Positions 15,954 to 25,706 of a stretch of 57,678 nt of DNA are shown here, one piece after another. Numbering within the stretch: position 1 is the stretch's first letter; every line of letters begins with the position of its first letter. Location: NCBI GenBank assembly GCA_964626565.1, contig CAZVFX010000033.1, positions 1 to 57,678 of the forward strand, in the 5' to 3' direction. Origin of the DNA: CAZVFX01 sp964626565. GTDB taxonomy: Bacteria; Myxococcota_A; UBA9042; CAIXZC01. A program made the translations under genes and the position numbers. The notes under the pieces are model-generated. The model saw only the letters and a program-made list of their open reading frames with translations. It did not search any database and was not told where the DNA came from.

Positions 15954-17321
15954 ATGAAGGAACGCCTGCTCCTGGTCGAAGACGACGCCAGCTTTCGAGA
16001 GGTAATGAAGTTTCACCTCGCCGATGACGGGCTGGAAGCTGACGTTGCGCAAGACGGCCTGGCCGCTCTCCAGATGTTTCGAAAAGCCCCCTTCTCCGTG
16101 GTAGTCACCGACCTCAAGATGCCCCGCATGGACGGCTTGACCCTCCTCAAGGAGTTGAAGAAACTGGCTCCCGACACCCTGGTGATCGTGATCACCGCGT
16201 TTGGCGACATAGATACTGCGGTGGAGGCGATGAAGGAAGGCGCTTTTGATTTTGTGCCCAAGCCGTTCGACCGGAGTCATTTCATTCACGCGGTGCGCAA
16301 AGCTGTGGACCATCAGTCGCTGCGCAGGAAGGTAGCAGAACTCGGTACGCGGGAAGACAGTGCGGCCAAGGAGCTGATTTTTTCGTCTCCGGCTATGGGC
16401 CGGGTGCTCGCCATCGCAGATCGCATCGCGGAAAATGACGCTACAGCGGTAGTTTCAGGCGAGAGTGGAACCGGCAAGGAGCTGCTCGCCCGCCGAATTC
16501 ACCGCCGCAGCGACCGGGCCGACGGCCCCTTCGTGGCAGTCAACTGTGCGGCGATCCCTCGCGACCTGCTGGAAAGCGAGCTGTTCGGTCACGTCAAGGG
16601 CGCTTTTACCGGCGCGCTGAAGGACCGGAAGGGGAAGTTTGAGCAGGCCGAAGGCGGCACCCTGTTCCTGGACGAAATTGCCGAAATGCCGCTGGATCTG
16701 CAGCCCCGTCTGTTGCGCGCACTCCAGGAGCGGACCGTTGACGTGGTCGGGGCCGAAGAGCCGGTGCCGGTGGATGCAAGGGTGGTGGCGGCCACCAATC
16801 AGGATCTGGAGGCGCTGGTGGCAGCGGGGGATTTTCGCAAGGACCTGTTCTTCCGCATCAACATTCTACCGGTGACGATCCCGCCCCTTCGTGAGCGCCG
16901 CGAAGACATTCCGGCCCTGCTGGAGCACTTCCTGGAGCGCTACGGCAAGGGGAGAGACCTGTCAGTGACTCCGGCGCTGCTGGGGCGACTGGAGAGCTAC
17001 CAATGGCCCGGCAACGTGCGGGAATTGGAGAACGTGTGCCAGCGCCTTGCCTTACTGGCCGATGAAGAAATTCTCGACGTGGACCTGCTGCCTGACGATG
17101 TCGCGGCGGGACCCGGCCCCGCAGGTGGGGGCGACGACCTGGTAAACCTGCCTGCGGAAGGAGCTTCTCTGGGCGCGCTGGAACGCCGCATTATCGTGCG
17201 CGCTCTGGAGCTTAATGACTACAACCAGAGCCGGACTGCGCGCTTCCTGAAGATTCCCCGGCACGTCCTTCTCTACCGGTTGCAGAAGCACAAGATCGTA
17301 GCCAGGAAAAACGGAGAGTAG
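15954..17321 (+). CDS. NtrC-family sigma-54 dependent response regulator (ZraR-like)
   Basis: A 455-residue activator. The receiver domain has D10, D11 and phosphorylation site D53 (VVTDLKMP), with T in ITAFG and KPF. The AAA+ domain carries GESGTGKE (Walker A), the sigma-54 contacting GAFTGA loop and LFLDEIAEM. The C-terminal Fis-type helix-turn-helix is RTARFLKIPRHVLLYRL. It is followed after 3 bases by its histidine kinase and 1.3 kb later by a consensus sigma-54 promoter, so it very probably activates the efflux operon. GGAGAG precedes the ATG. Confidence 0.95.
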   Translation: MKERLLLVEDDASFREVMKFHLADDGLEADVAQDGLAALQMFRKAPFSVVVTDLKMPRMDGLTLLKELKKLAPDTLVIVITAFGDIDTAVEAMKEGAFDFVPKPFDRSHFIHAVRKAVDHQSLRRKVAELGTREDSAAKELIFSSPAMGRVLAIADRIAENDATAVVSGESGTGKELLARRIHRRSDRADGPFVAVNCAAIPRDLLESELFGHVKGAFTGALKDRKGKFEQAEGGTLFLDEIAEMPLDLQPRLLRALQERTVDVVGAEEPVPVDARVVAATNQDLEALVAAGDFRKDLFFRINILPVTIPPLRERREDIPALLEHFLERYGKGRDLSVTPALLGRLESYQWPGNVRELENVCQRLALLADEEILDVDLLPDDVAAGPGPAGGGDDLVNLPAEGASLGALERRIIVRALELNDYNQSRTARFLKIPRHVLLYRLQKHKIVARKNGE

Positions 17322-17324
17322 GCC

Positions 17325-18446
17325 ATGACGGAGTCCCCGGTCAACGGTTGGCGCTGGGTATTCACGAAACGCGCCTGGTTTCTCATCTGGTTTCCAGTGC
17401 TTCTGGTCTCTGTCGCGCATTACTCCACCGAGGCCGCGCATCACTGGCTTCACGACATTTTCAGGAAACTCTACTACATCCCCATCGTGCTGGGCGCATT
17501 CGCCTACGGCCTTAGAGGTTCTCTGTCGGCCTCGATCCTGGCGACTTTGATGTACCTGCCCCATGCATTTACCCATCTGTTCCACATGGACCCGGCCCAC
17601 TCGGTAGAGAAGTTGCTGGAGGTGGCGCTGTACAACATCGTGGCCGTGATCACCGGCTCCCTGGCACAACGGGAGCGCCGCGAGCGGCTGCGGCAGGAAC
17701 GTATCGCGGCTCGCCTGGCCGAGACGCTGGAGGAGAAGAAGCTGTTGGAGGAGCAACTGGTGCGCGCCGGGCGACTGCAGGCGCTGGGCGAGCTCACCGC
17801 CGGGCTCGCCCATGAAATCAAGAACCCCCTCGCCTCCATCAAGGGCGCGGCTGAGATCATCGCAGACGAGGTGCCCGAAAGCTCCCCCCGGCAGAAGATG
17901 GTGACGATCCAGCAGCAGGAACTGCAGCGGTTGCAGACGGTACTTGACCGCTTTCTCTCTTTCGCCCGTCCCCAGCCTGTGCAGGCCGGGGCTGTCGCCC
18001 TGCAGGATGTCATCGACTATGTGGTGGAATTGGTGGAGACGCAGGCCGAAAAGAGCGGAGTTTCACTTTCGGCGCCCAACGCGGATGTCGTGCTCCACGT
18101 CCAAGGGGACGGGGAGCAGCTCAAGCAGGTGGTTCTGAACCTGGTGCTCAACGCGCTGGACGCGACTGAGGCCGGCGGTCGCATCGAGGTCGGGTGCGAC
18201 GAAGTGGTGCGGGCGAAAAAGCGCTATTGTGCGGTGAGCGTAGCCGACACCGGCCAGGGGATTCCCGAGGAAAACCGGGAGAAGGTCTTCAACCCGTTCT
18301 TCTCCACGAAGGAGAACGGAGCGGGCCTCGGTCTGTCAATTGCGGCACGCATCGTTGACCAGCACCAGGGCTTCATCGAACTATCGGAAGAGACGGGCCA
18401 GGGCACCCGAGTGACTGTCTACCTGCCTGCCGTCAACGCGGCCTGA
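17325..18446 (+). CDS. Membrane sensor histidine kinase with His-rich external loops
   Basis: A 373-residue kinase. About four transmembrane segments occupy residues 17-115. A coiled linker leads to the H-box with H163 in LAHEIKNPL, then the ATPase domain with N (NLVLNALDAT), DTGQGIP and GAGLGLSIA. If the N-terminus is cytoplasmic, both loops that face outside are rich in possible metal ligands: H32, H39, H40 and H43 in the first; H80, H84, H87, M88 and H92 in the second. This and the downstream pump suggest periplasmic metal sensing, as in ZraS, although the sensor domain is not the ZraS type. Confidence 0.92.
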   Translation: MTESPVNGWRWVFTKRAWFLIWFPVLLVSVAHYSTEAAHHWLHDIFRKLYYIPIVLGAFAYGLRGSLSASILATLMYLPHAFTHLFHMDPAHSVEKLLEVALYNIVAVITGSLAQRERRERLRQERIAARLAETLEEKKLLEEQLVRAGRLQALGELTAGLAHEIKNPLASIKGAAEIIADEVPESSPRQKMVTIQQQELQRLQTVLDRFLSFARPQPVQAGAVALQDVIDYVVELVETQAEKSGVSLSAPNADVVLHVQGDGEQLKQVVLNLVLNALDATEAGGRIEVGCDEVVRAKKRYCAVSVADTGQGIPEENREKVFNPFFSTKENGAGLGLSIAARIVDQHQGFIELSEETGQGTRVTVYLPAVNAA

Positions 18447-18460
18447 TAGCCGAAACAGTA

Positions 18461-18495
18461 CAATATTCCACAACCGGCTGATCAATATTCTACAA
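18461..18495 (+). promoter_or_regulatory. Paired upstream activator site for the efflux promoter
   Basis: CAATATTCCACAA (18461-18473) and CAATATTCTACAA (18483-18495) are direct repeats, 22 bases apart start to start, about two helical turns. They lie 100-136 bases upstream of the sigma-54 promoter, the usual place for an NtrC-type enhancer. That they bind the adjacent regulator is inferred. Confidence 0.65.
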
Positions 18496-18596
18496 CTCGT
18501 CTACGACCGGTAATGACGACCACGGTTGAGATGCCCTCGGAGCCCCCTCCGTTTTCCGACGACAAACGCAGGTGCACATTGGTTGCGGCCGACCGC

Positions 18597-18612
18597 TGGC
18601 ACGGACCTTGCT
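18597..18612 (+). promoter_or_regulatory. Consensus sigma-54 promoter of the metal efflux operon
   Basis: TGGCACG (18597-18603), a 4-base spacer and TTGCT (18608-18612) match the -24/-12 consensus TGGCACG-N4-TTGCW without a mismatch. The predicted start is near 18623 and the first gene begins at 18669. Confidence 0.85.
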
Positions 18613-18668
18613 GTCGTCACTGGGGCTGTAGTTGGTGAAAGTGCCTTGTGGCTGACGGAGGAAGGTCG

Positions 18669-20666
18669 ATGCCGGACGAAAAGAAGAAGACAACGATACT
18701 GGAGCGGGCCGGTGCCATTGCGGCCCCTTTATCCGGCGTCGCCGGTTGGTTGTGGCGTCACGCTTCGGTGCCCCTGTCCGTGTTGTGTCTGGTCGCGGTC
18801 TTCCTGTTGGGGCGGCAGGTTGGAGGAGGCCATGGGGAAGGAGGGGCCGACGCTCATGCGGCGGGGCACGAAGGGCACGAAGGGCACGAGAAGAAGGAGA
18901 CTACCTACTACTGCTCCATGCACCCGCAGATCAAGCAGCCCGAACCGGGCATCTGTCCCATCTGCAACATGGAACTGGTTCCCATGAAGGGTAACGAAGG
19001 GGAGGACCCCGGCCCCCGCTCCCTGGTTTTGTCTGAAGCAGCCAGAAAGCTGGCTGAAGTTTCTACTTCCCCGGTGGAGCGCAAGTCGGTGGAACTGCAG
19101 ATTCGCATGGTGGGAAGGGTAGACTACGATGAGACCCGCTTGAAGACCATCGCGGCGTGGGTTCCGGGGCGCATCGAGCGGTTGTACGCCGATTTCACAG
19201 GCAAACAGGTTTCCAAAGGGGAACCGTTGGTGGAGATCTACAGCCCGGAATTGTACGTGGCCCAGAAGGAATTGCGTCTGGCCCTCAATGCGTTCGAGAC
19301 GCGCAGGGCGTCCATGGGAAGAGAGGCAGCCGCGCTGGAGGAAGCGCTGCTCGAAGCTGCCCGGGAGAAGCTCAGGCTGTGGGGTCTGACACCGGAGCAA
19401 GTGGCGCACATCGAAGGGCTGGAGGTGCCTTCCGAGCGCCTGGAGATTCCCGCTCCAATCGGTGGAACCGTAGTCGAGAGAAGTGTCACTCAGGGGGCTT
19501 ATGTAAAGGAAGGCACCCCGCTGCTCAGGGTCGCGGACCTGGCCCGGGTGTGGGTAATGCTGGATGCGTATGAAAAGGACCTGTTCTGGTTGAAGGAAGG
19601 ACAGGAAGTGAGGCTGTTCACTGAAGCCTACCCGGGAATGGAAGTGCGCGGCGCAATCAGGTTTATTGATCCTTTTGTTGAACCCCGCACGCGCACTGCT
19701 CGCGTGCGAGTGGAGGTACCCAACGAAACGGGGCTGCTGAAGCCCGAGATGTTCGTGCGGGCGACTGCGCTGGCGGTGGTGATGGAAACCGCGGCCGGAT
19801 TGGCTCCGTCGGCTCCGCCCCAGTGGACTTGCTCCATGCATCCCCACGAGCGGGTGCGCGAGCCCGGCAGTTGCCGGATATGCGGCATGGACCTGGTGGT
19901 GATGGACACGGGCCGGGGGGATGCGCGCACCGATACGCGCCCGCCGCTGGTCATACCCGTTTCTGCGGCGCTGACCACGGGTAAGCGGGCGGTGGTTTAC
20001 GTCGCTGTGCCCGACCGGGAACGGCCCACGTATGAAGGCCGCACGGTGGTGTTGGGGCCAAGGGCGGGCGACTATTACGTCGTGCGCACCGGACTCGAGG
20101 AGGGTGAACAGGTGGTCACCAACGGTGCGTTCAAAATCGATAGCGCGCTGCAGATCCTCGCCAAGCCGAGCATGATGAGCATGCCCAGCGAGACTCCGGA
20201 AGACCTGACGCCGGCCAGCTTCCACGCCACGTCGGAGGCGATCTACGCTTCCTATTTCGAAGCGTGGTCCGCACTCTCCGGCGACAATGCGGAAGATGCC
20301 GCGTTGGGGTTTGCAGCCCTGCACGCGGCCCTCGCAACGGTGGACAGTGGAGGCTTGTCGGCAGCGAAGAAGAAACGTTGGGAGCAGTTGTCCAAACAGC
20401 TTCATGAAGAATCGATGGCCGCGATGGAGAAACAGGACATCGGTGCACTGCGCCGGCATTTCGAGACCGTGTCCATGGCAACCCTCTCATTGCAGAAGGA
20501 GTTCGGTCACCGGGGTTCCGGGAAGCGGTTTGAGATGTACTGCCCCATGGCTTTCGAGAACAAAGGTGCTGCGTGGCTGCAGGAATCGGATGAGCTGCTC
20601 AACCCCTATTTCGGCGCTTCGATGCTGCGTTGCGGCGTAACCCGGGAGCAATTCAATGGTCAATAG
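18669..20666 (+). CDS. CusB-like RND periplasmic adaptor with two heavy-metal-binding domains and a DUF3347-like tail
   Basis: A 665-residue periplasmic adaptor anchored by one N-terminal membrane segment (residues 33-48). A His-rich stretch (GHGEGG to HEGHEGHEKK) precedes a first heavy-metal-binding domain (YYCSMHP, PGICPICNMELVPM, near residues 79-103). Next come barrel, lipoyl and hairpin regions of the HlyD/CusB fold (GRIERLYADFTGK, APIGGTVVERSV). A second metal-binding domain (WTCSMHP, GSCRICGMDLVVM) is inserted near residue 385. The last 140 residues resemble DUF3347, with MYCPMAF and NPYFGASMLRCG. The ATG at 18669 follows GGAGGAAGG; an in-frame GTG at 18648 is less likely. It delivers metal to the RND pump encoded next. 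Confidence 0.93.
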   Translation: MPDEKKKTTILERAGAIAAPLSGVAGWLWRHASVPLSVLCLVAVFLLGRQVGGGHGEGGADAHAAGHEGHEGHEKKETTYYCSMHPQIKQPEPGICPICNMELVPMKGNEGEDPGPRSLVLSEAARKLAEVSTSPVERKSVELQIRMVGRVDYDETRLKTIAAWVPGRIERLYADFTGKQVSKGEPLVEIYSPELYVAQKELRLALNAFETRRASMGREAAALEEALLEAAREKLRLWGLTPEQVAHIEGLEVPSERLEIPAPIGGTVVERSVTQGAYVKEGTPLLRVADLARVWVMLDAYEKDLFWLKEGQEVRLFTEAYPGMEVRGAIRFIDPFVEPRTRTARVRVEVPNETGLLKPEMFVRATALAVVMETAAGLAPSAPPQWTCSMHPHERVREPGSCRICGMDLVVMDTGRGDARTDTRPPLVIPVSAALTTGKRAVVYVAVPDRERPTYEGRTVVLGPRAGDYYVVRTGLEEGEQVVTNGAFKIDSALQILAKPSMMSMPSETPEDLTPASFHATSEAIYASYFEAWSALSGDNAEDAALGFAALHAALATVDSGGLSAAKKKRWEQLSKQLHEESMAAMEKQDIGALRRHFETVSMATLSLQKEFGHRGSGKRFEMYCPMAFENKGAAWLQESDELLNPYFGASMLRCGVTREQFNGQ

Positions 20667-23600
20667 GGCCATACGTTTCTGCCTCGAGAACAAGGTAGTC
20701 GTCTTCCTTGTGCTCGGGGTGGTAGTCGGTTGGGGTGCGATGGTCGCCCCGTTCGATTGGGACTTGGGCGGTCTCCCTCGCCGGCCTGTGCCGGTGGACG
20801 CCATTCCCGACATTGGTGAGAACCAGCAGATAGTGTTCACCGAATGGATGGGCCGCTCACCTCAGGATGTTGAAGATCAGATCACCTACCCGCTTACCAT
20901 TGCCCTGCTGGGGATGCCCAAGATCAAGACCATCCGCAGCAACTCATTTTTCGGCTTCTCATCGATTTACGTCATTTTCAACGAAGACGCCGACTTTTAC
21001 TGGTCCCGTACCCGTATCATTGAGAAACTCAACAGCCTGCCCAAGGACACCGTTCCCGAGGGAGTCAAGCCGAGGCTGGGCCCCGATGCCACCGCCCTGG
21101 GACAGGTGTTCTGGTACACGCTGGAGGGAAGGGATCCGGGAGGCAATCCCGCGGGCGGATGGGATCTCCACGAACTACGCACCATTCAGGACTGGACGGT
21201 GCGATACGCGCTCCGGGCTGCGGACGGGATTGCGGAGGTTGCCTCCATAGGAGGCTTTGTCCGCGAATACCAGGTTGACGTTGACCCGGATCTCATGCGC
21301 CACTTCGGGGTGACCCTCGAGCAGGTGGTGGCCGCGGTGCGGATGTCGAACCTTGACGTAGGCGCGCGCACCATCGAGGTAAACCGTACGGAACACGTGG
21401 TGAGGGCGGTAGGCTTCATCAAGGAACTGGCCGACATTGAGAAGGCGGTGGTCACGGTTCACGACAACGTGCCGGTGCTTGTCAGTCATGTGGCAACCGT
21501 GAAGCCTGGCCCCGCGCTGCGTCGGGGCGCGCTGGACAAAGAGGGGGCCGAGGCGGTGGGCGGGGTAGCGGTGGTCCAGTACGGTGAAAACCCCCTTGAA
21601 GCGATCAAGAATGTAAAGGAGAAGATCCGGGAAATCGAGGCGTCTTTGCCCAGCAAGGTTCTGGCGGACGGCACTGTTTCCAAGGTGACTATCGTACCGT
21701 TCTACGACCGAACCGGCCTCATTTACGAGACGCTGGGCACCCTGGAGGACGCGCTGAGCCAGGAGATCCTGGTCACCATAATCGTCGTGATCGTACTGGT
21801 GATGAACCTGTTGAGTTCCGTGCTGGTTTCCGTGCTCCTCCCCATTGCGGTGCTCATGTGCTTCATCGCGATGAAGGCATTTGGAGTGGAGGCAAACATC
21901 GTCGCTCTGTCGGGCATCGCCATCGCGATCGGGACCATGGTGGACATGGCCATCGTCATGACGGAGAACATGGTCAGGCACCTGGACGAGGCAGACCCGG
22001 ACGAGAGTCGCCTCGAAGTGATCTACCGGGCCGCCACGGAGGTCGGCGGAGCGGTACTCACTGCGGTGGCTACGACCATAGTCAGCTTCCTTCCCGTCTT
22101 CACCATGGTTGCAGCCGAGGGGAAACTGTTCAAACCGCTGGCATACACCAAGACGTTCGCCCTGGCCGCATCGATTATTGTCACCCTTGCCCTCATCCCG
22201 CCCCTGGCTCACGTGGTGCTGGGCCGGCGCCTGAAACCGGGCAGGTTCAACTTCACCGAGTGGCTGCCCGGCTGGACGCGCAAGGTGCTGCGGCTGGGGG
22301 TCAATTTCGTGGCCGTTGGCGCGGTGACCTACCTGTTGGCCGGGCAGTGGGCTCCCCTTGGTCTCGGGGCCGGGATTGCCCGCAATCTCGTTTTCGTGGC
22401 GGGGCTCATTGGCGGTTTACTTCTGGCGTTCTATTTCTTCTATCACCTCTATCCCCGTTTGCTCGGTTGGACTTTGCGCCACAAGGTCGCCTTCCTGTCC
22501 CTCCCGTTTTCGCTGGTTGTTCTCGGTGTGTCGGTGTGGCTCGGGTTCGAAGCGGTATTCGGTTTCATCCCTGGAGTCAAGGAGGAGAAGAAGAAGGAGA
22601 TTGCCGAGGCGAAGATGATCGAGCCGGAATCAGCGGCTCGCCTGAGGAAGCTGTTTCCCGGGCTGGAAGAGCAGTTCATGCCGCCCCTGGACGAAGGTTC
22701 CTACCTGCTCATGCCCAGCACCATGCCACACGCGTCCATCGGCGAAGCTCTGGACGTGCTGAGCAAGCAGGACATGGCGATTCGGGCGATTCCCGAGGTG
22801 GACACGGTGGTGGGCAAGATAGGAAGGGTAGAGAGCGCGCTGGACCCGGCCCCGGTCTCCATGGTGGAGACAGTGATCACCTATGTGCCGGAGTTCCGCA
22901 GTGATCGGGACGGGCGGCGGCTTCGCTTCAGTTACGACGAGGAGCGTCGGCAGTTCGTACGAAACGAGCAGGGCGAACTGGTGGAAGACCAGGACGGTCG
23001 CCCGTACCGTCAGTGGCGCGACCACATCAAGTCCCCCGATGACATCTGGGACGAGATCCAGGCGGCTGCGGAGTTGCCGGGTACGACGACGGCGCCGCGG
23101 CTGCAGCCCATTGCAGCCAGAATAGTAATGCTGCAGTCGGGCATGCGCGCGCCCATGGGCGTCAAAGTGAAGGGACCCGACCTGGAGTCCATCGAACGGG
23201 TGGGCCTTAGAATCGAGAAGTTGCTGAAGCAGGTTGAGGGTGTGAAGAAGACTGCGGTGAACGCGGATCGGATCGTGGGCAAACCCTACCTTGAGATTCA
23301 CCCGGATCTGGACGCGCTTGCGCGCTTCGGGATCCACAAAGTGACGGTGATGAGTCTCATCGAATCAGCGGTGGGCGGCAAAAAGATCACCACCACGGTG
23401 GAAGGCAGAGAGCGCTACCCGGTGCGGGTCCGCTACAGCCGGGAGCTTCGGGATACGGTTGAGGAGCTCACCGGAGTGCTGGTGGCCGCGCCGGACGGCA
23501 CGCAGGTACCGTTGGGCCAGCTTTCCAAAGTCCGCTACGTGCGGGGGCCACAGGCGATCAAAAGCGAAGACACCTTCCTCGTCGGCTACATCACTTTCGA

Positions 23601-24429
23601 CAAGTTGAAGGGCCACGGTGAAGTGGACGTGGTGGAACGAGCGCGGGAGTTCCTGCAGACTGAGGAGGCGAAGTTCTCGGCCGCCCACACCAGAGCCCTG
23701 GCTGAGGCTGCGGAGAACGGCCGCACTCTGAGTCCACAGGAGATCGATGCACTGCCGGGGCTCAACACAGAGGGATGCACCTTCGCCTTCGCAGGCAACT
23801 ACGAAAACCAGGTGCGTTCCAAAAAGACCCTCATGGTTGTGTTGCCTCTGGCGCTGGTGATCATTTTCATAATCCTCTACCTGCAGTTCCGGTCGGTCGC
23901 CACCACCGGGATGGTGTTCAGCGGCATCCTGGTGGCCTGGTCCGGCGGGTTCCTCATTCTCTGGCTCTACGGGCAGCCCTGGTTCCTGGATTTCGCGGTC
24001 TTCGGTGTCAACATGCGGGACTTGTTTCAGGTACGTCCCGTGGAATTGAGCGTGGCAGTCTGGGTAGGGTTCATCGCCCTATTCGGAATCGCCACCGATG
24101 ACGGAGTCGTGATCGCCACCTATTTGAAGCAAACCTTCGCTCGACGCACGGTGACCACCGTTGAAGAGGTCCGGGCAGCGGTTATGGTGGCCGGCAAGCG
24201 CCGGGTACGCGCCTGCCTGATGACCACCGCGACCACCATCCTGGCGTTGCTCCCCGTAATCACGTCCACCGGTCGCGGCTCGGACATCATGGTGCCCATG
24301 GCGCTGCCTGCTTTCGGAGGCATGGCCATCGAACTGCTGACCATGTTTGTGGTGCCTGTTCTGTATTCTGCAGTTGAGGAGATGAAGCTAAGGTTCCGGA
24401 GGGCAGGTCCCGGGGAGGTGACCTCATGA
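20656..24429 (+). CDS. CusA/CzcA-type heavy-metal RND efflux pump
   Basis: A 1257-residue inner-membrane proton-driven pump of the HME-RND family. Signatures include PVDAIPDIGENQ, GRSPQDVEDQITYPL, DADFYWSRTRIIEKL and RLGPDATALGQVFWYTLEG. In TM4 it has GIAIAIGTMVDMAIVMTEN, which is closer to the Cu/Ag-type pumps than to the DFGxxxDGAV form of Zn/Co pumps. CusA is about 1050 residues; the extra length comes largely from added hydrophobic segments around residues 535-640 and a polar insert near 740-800. It overlaps the adaptor gene by 11 bases. The metal cannot be fixed from sequence. Confidence 0.95.
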   Translation: MVNRAIRFCLENKVVVFLVLGVVVGWGAMVAPFDWDLGGLPRRPVPVDAIPDIGENQQIVFTEWMGRSPQDVEDQITYPLTIALLGMPKIKTIRSNSFFGFSSIYVIFNEDADFYWSRTRIIEKLNSLPKDTVPEGVKPRLGPDATALGQVFWYTLEGRDPGGNPAGGWDLHELRTIQDWTVRYALRAADGIAEVASIGGFVREYQVDVDPDLMRHFGVTLEQVVAAVRMSNLDVGARTIEVNRTEHVVRAVGFIKELADIEKAVVTVHDNVPVLVSHVATVKPGPALRRGALDKEGAEAVGGVAVVQYGENPLEAIKNVKEKIREIEASLPSKVLADGTVSKVTIVPFYDRTGLIYETLGTLEDALSQEILVTIIVVIVLVMNLLSSVLVSVLLPIAVLMCFIAMKAFGVEANIVALSGIAIAIGTMVDMAIVMTENMVRHLDEADPDESRLEVIYRAATEVGGAVLTAVATTIVSFLPVFTMVAAEGKLFKPLAYTKTFALAASIIVTLALIPPLAHVVLGRRLKPGRFNFTEWLPGWTRKVLRLGVNFVAVGAVTYLLAGQWAPLGLGAGIARNLVFVAGLIGGLLLAFYFFYHLYPRLLGWTLRHKVAFLSLPFSLVVLGVSVWLGFEAVFGFIPGVKEEKKKEIAEAKMIEPESAARLRKLFPGLEEQFMPPLDEGSYLLMPSTMPHASIGEALDVLSKQDMAIRAIPEVDTVVGKIGRVESALDPAPVSMVETVITYVPEFRSDRDGRRLRFSYDEERRQFVRNEQGELVEDQDGRPYRQWRDHIKSPDDIWDEIQAAAELPGTTTAPRLQPIAARIVMLQSGMRAPMGVKVKGPDLESIERVGLRIEKLLKQVEGVKKTAVNADRIVGKPYLEIHPDLDALARFGIHKVTVMSLIESAVGGKKITTTVEGRERYPVRVRYSRELRDTVEELTGVLVAAPDGTQVPLGQLSKVRYVRGPQAIKSEDTFLVGYITFDKLKGHGEVDVVERAREFLQTEEAKFSAAHTRALAEAAENGRTLSPQEIDALPGLNTEGCTFAFAGNYENQVRSKKTLMVVLPLALVIIFIILYLQFRSVATTGMVFSGILVAWSGGFLILWLYGQPWFLDFAVFGVNMRDLFQVRPVELSVAVWVGFIALFGIATDDGVVIATYLKQTFARRTVTTVEEVRAAVMVAGKRRVRACLMTTATTILALLPVITSTGRGSDIMVPMALPAFGGMAIELLTMFVVPVLYSAVEEMKLRFRRAGPGEVTS

Positions 24430-25706
24430 AAGCGCTGATCATCGCCTTGGCTCTGGTTGCGGCAACGACTGTGCAAGCGCAGGAGGCGGACCTTCCCGAC
24501 TTGAGCCTCCAGACCCTGCTGCAGGAGGCGTATGACAACAGCCCGGCCATCGCCGAGGCTCGCTCAGCGCACGAGGCGGCGCGGGCGCGCATCGGCCATG
24601 CAGGCGCGCTGCCAAACCCACAGGTACGTGCGACCCTGTTCCTGGTACCGATAGAGACCCGCGTCGGGCCCCAGCGCCTGAATGTGGGCGTGGCCCAACG
24701 TTTCCCCTGGTTCGGCAAACTGGACACCAAGGAGCGCATAGCAGGCAGCCAGGCCGACGCCGCGGGCGCACTGGCGGACGCCCGCATCAGGGATGTGCTG
24801 GTTAACGTCAAGCTGGCCTACTTCGAGTTGCACTACCTTGCCCGTGCGCTGGAAATAGTAAGGCAAAATCGGGACCTCGCACGTCATATCGTGGAACTGG
24901 GGACCGCGGCCTTCGGCAAAGACGAAATCCCTTACTTCGACGTCAACCGAGCGCGGGCCGAGATGGCGAGATTGGCTTATGATGAAACCGCGCTGCTGGA
25001 TCTCGCCGAAGCTCAGTGGCGTAAGCTCAACGCTCTGCTCGGCCGTGTGGACGTTCCTGCAATGGGCCGGTTGCCCCCTCTGCCATATCTGGAGATGGCC
25101 CGCCCCGTTGACGAACTGGTAGAGCTGGCGCTGGCCAATCGGCAGGAGATCTCAGCCGCGGCCAGAATGGTGGAGCGGACCGACCACGCCATCGAGCTGG
25201 CTGAGAAAGGCTACTGGCCCGACTTCTCCGTTGGCGTCTCCTGGCTGGTGCATGAGGCTGAAGGCCCGGCCAGCGACGCGGGTAAGGACGCGTTCGGCGT
25301 AACCGTCGGTTTCGACGTACCCATCTGGCGAAGTTCGGTGGGGGCCAGGGTGGACGAAGCTCGAGCCCTTCAGCGCCAGGCGGGATTTCGTGAGTTGGAT
25401 CTCAAGGCCGCGACCCGTGCGGAAGTTGCGGACAGAATGTACGACCTGGTAAATGCGGCGAGACTGGTCCGCCTGTACAGAACGAACCTCATTCCGCAGG
25501 CACAGGCGGCCATGGAAAGTGCGGAGGAGGCGAGCCGCGAAAACCGCACTCTGGGCACGTTACTTGAGCGCAAGGCTGTGTGGCTGCAGTTCCAGCTCGC
25601 GCTGCAGCGAGCTTTGGCCGACTACTACAAGGCGGTGGCGCGGCTGGAAAGCGTTGTGGGGGTGCCTTTGGCACTCGAGGCCCCTGAGAGGAGGCAAGAA
25701 CCGTGA
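24426..25706 (+). CDS. TolC-family outer membrane efflux protein (first copy)
   Basis: A 426-residue TolC/CusC-like protein with a signal peptide (MKALIIALALVAATTVQAQ). Two repeats of long alpha-helical hairpin sequence are seen, with the conserved GxxLPNPQ segment near residue 60 and the RFPWFGKLD segment near 96. It forms the outer membrane channel of the tripartite pump. Its ATG overlaps the pump gene by 4 bases. Confidence 0.9.
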   Translation: MKALIIALALVAATTVQAQEADLPDLSLQTLLQEAYDNSPAIAEARSAHEAARARIGHAGALPNPQVRATLFLVPIETRVGPQRLNVGVAQRFPWFGKLDTKERIAGSQADAAGALADARIRDVLVNVKLAYFELHYLARALEIVRQNRDLARHIVELGTAAFGKDEIPYFDVNRARAEMARLAYDETALLDLAEAQWRKLNALLGRVDVPAMGRLPPLPYLEMARPVDELVELALANRQEISAAARMVERTDHAIELAEKGYWPDFSVGVSWLVHEAEGPASDAGKDAFGVTVGFDVPIWRSSVGARVDEARALQRQAGFRELDLKAATRAEVADRMYDLVNAARLVRLYRTNLIPQAQAAMESAEEASRENRTLGTLLERKAVWLQFQLALQRALADYYKAVARLESVVGVPLALEAPERRQEP

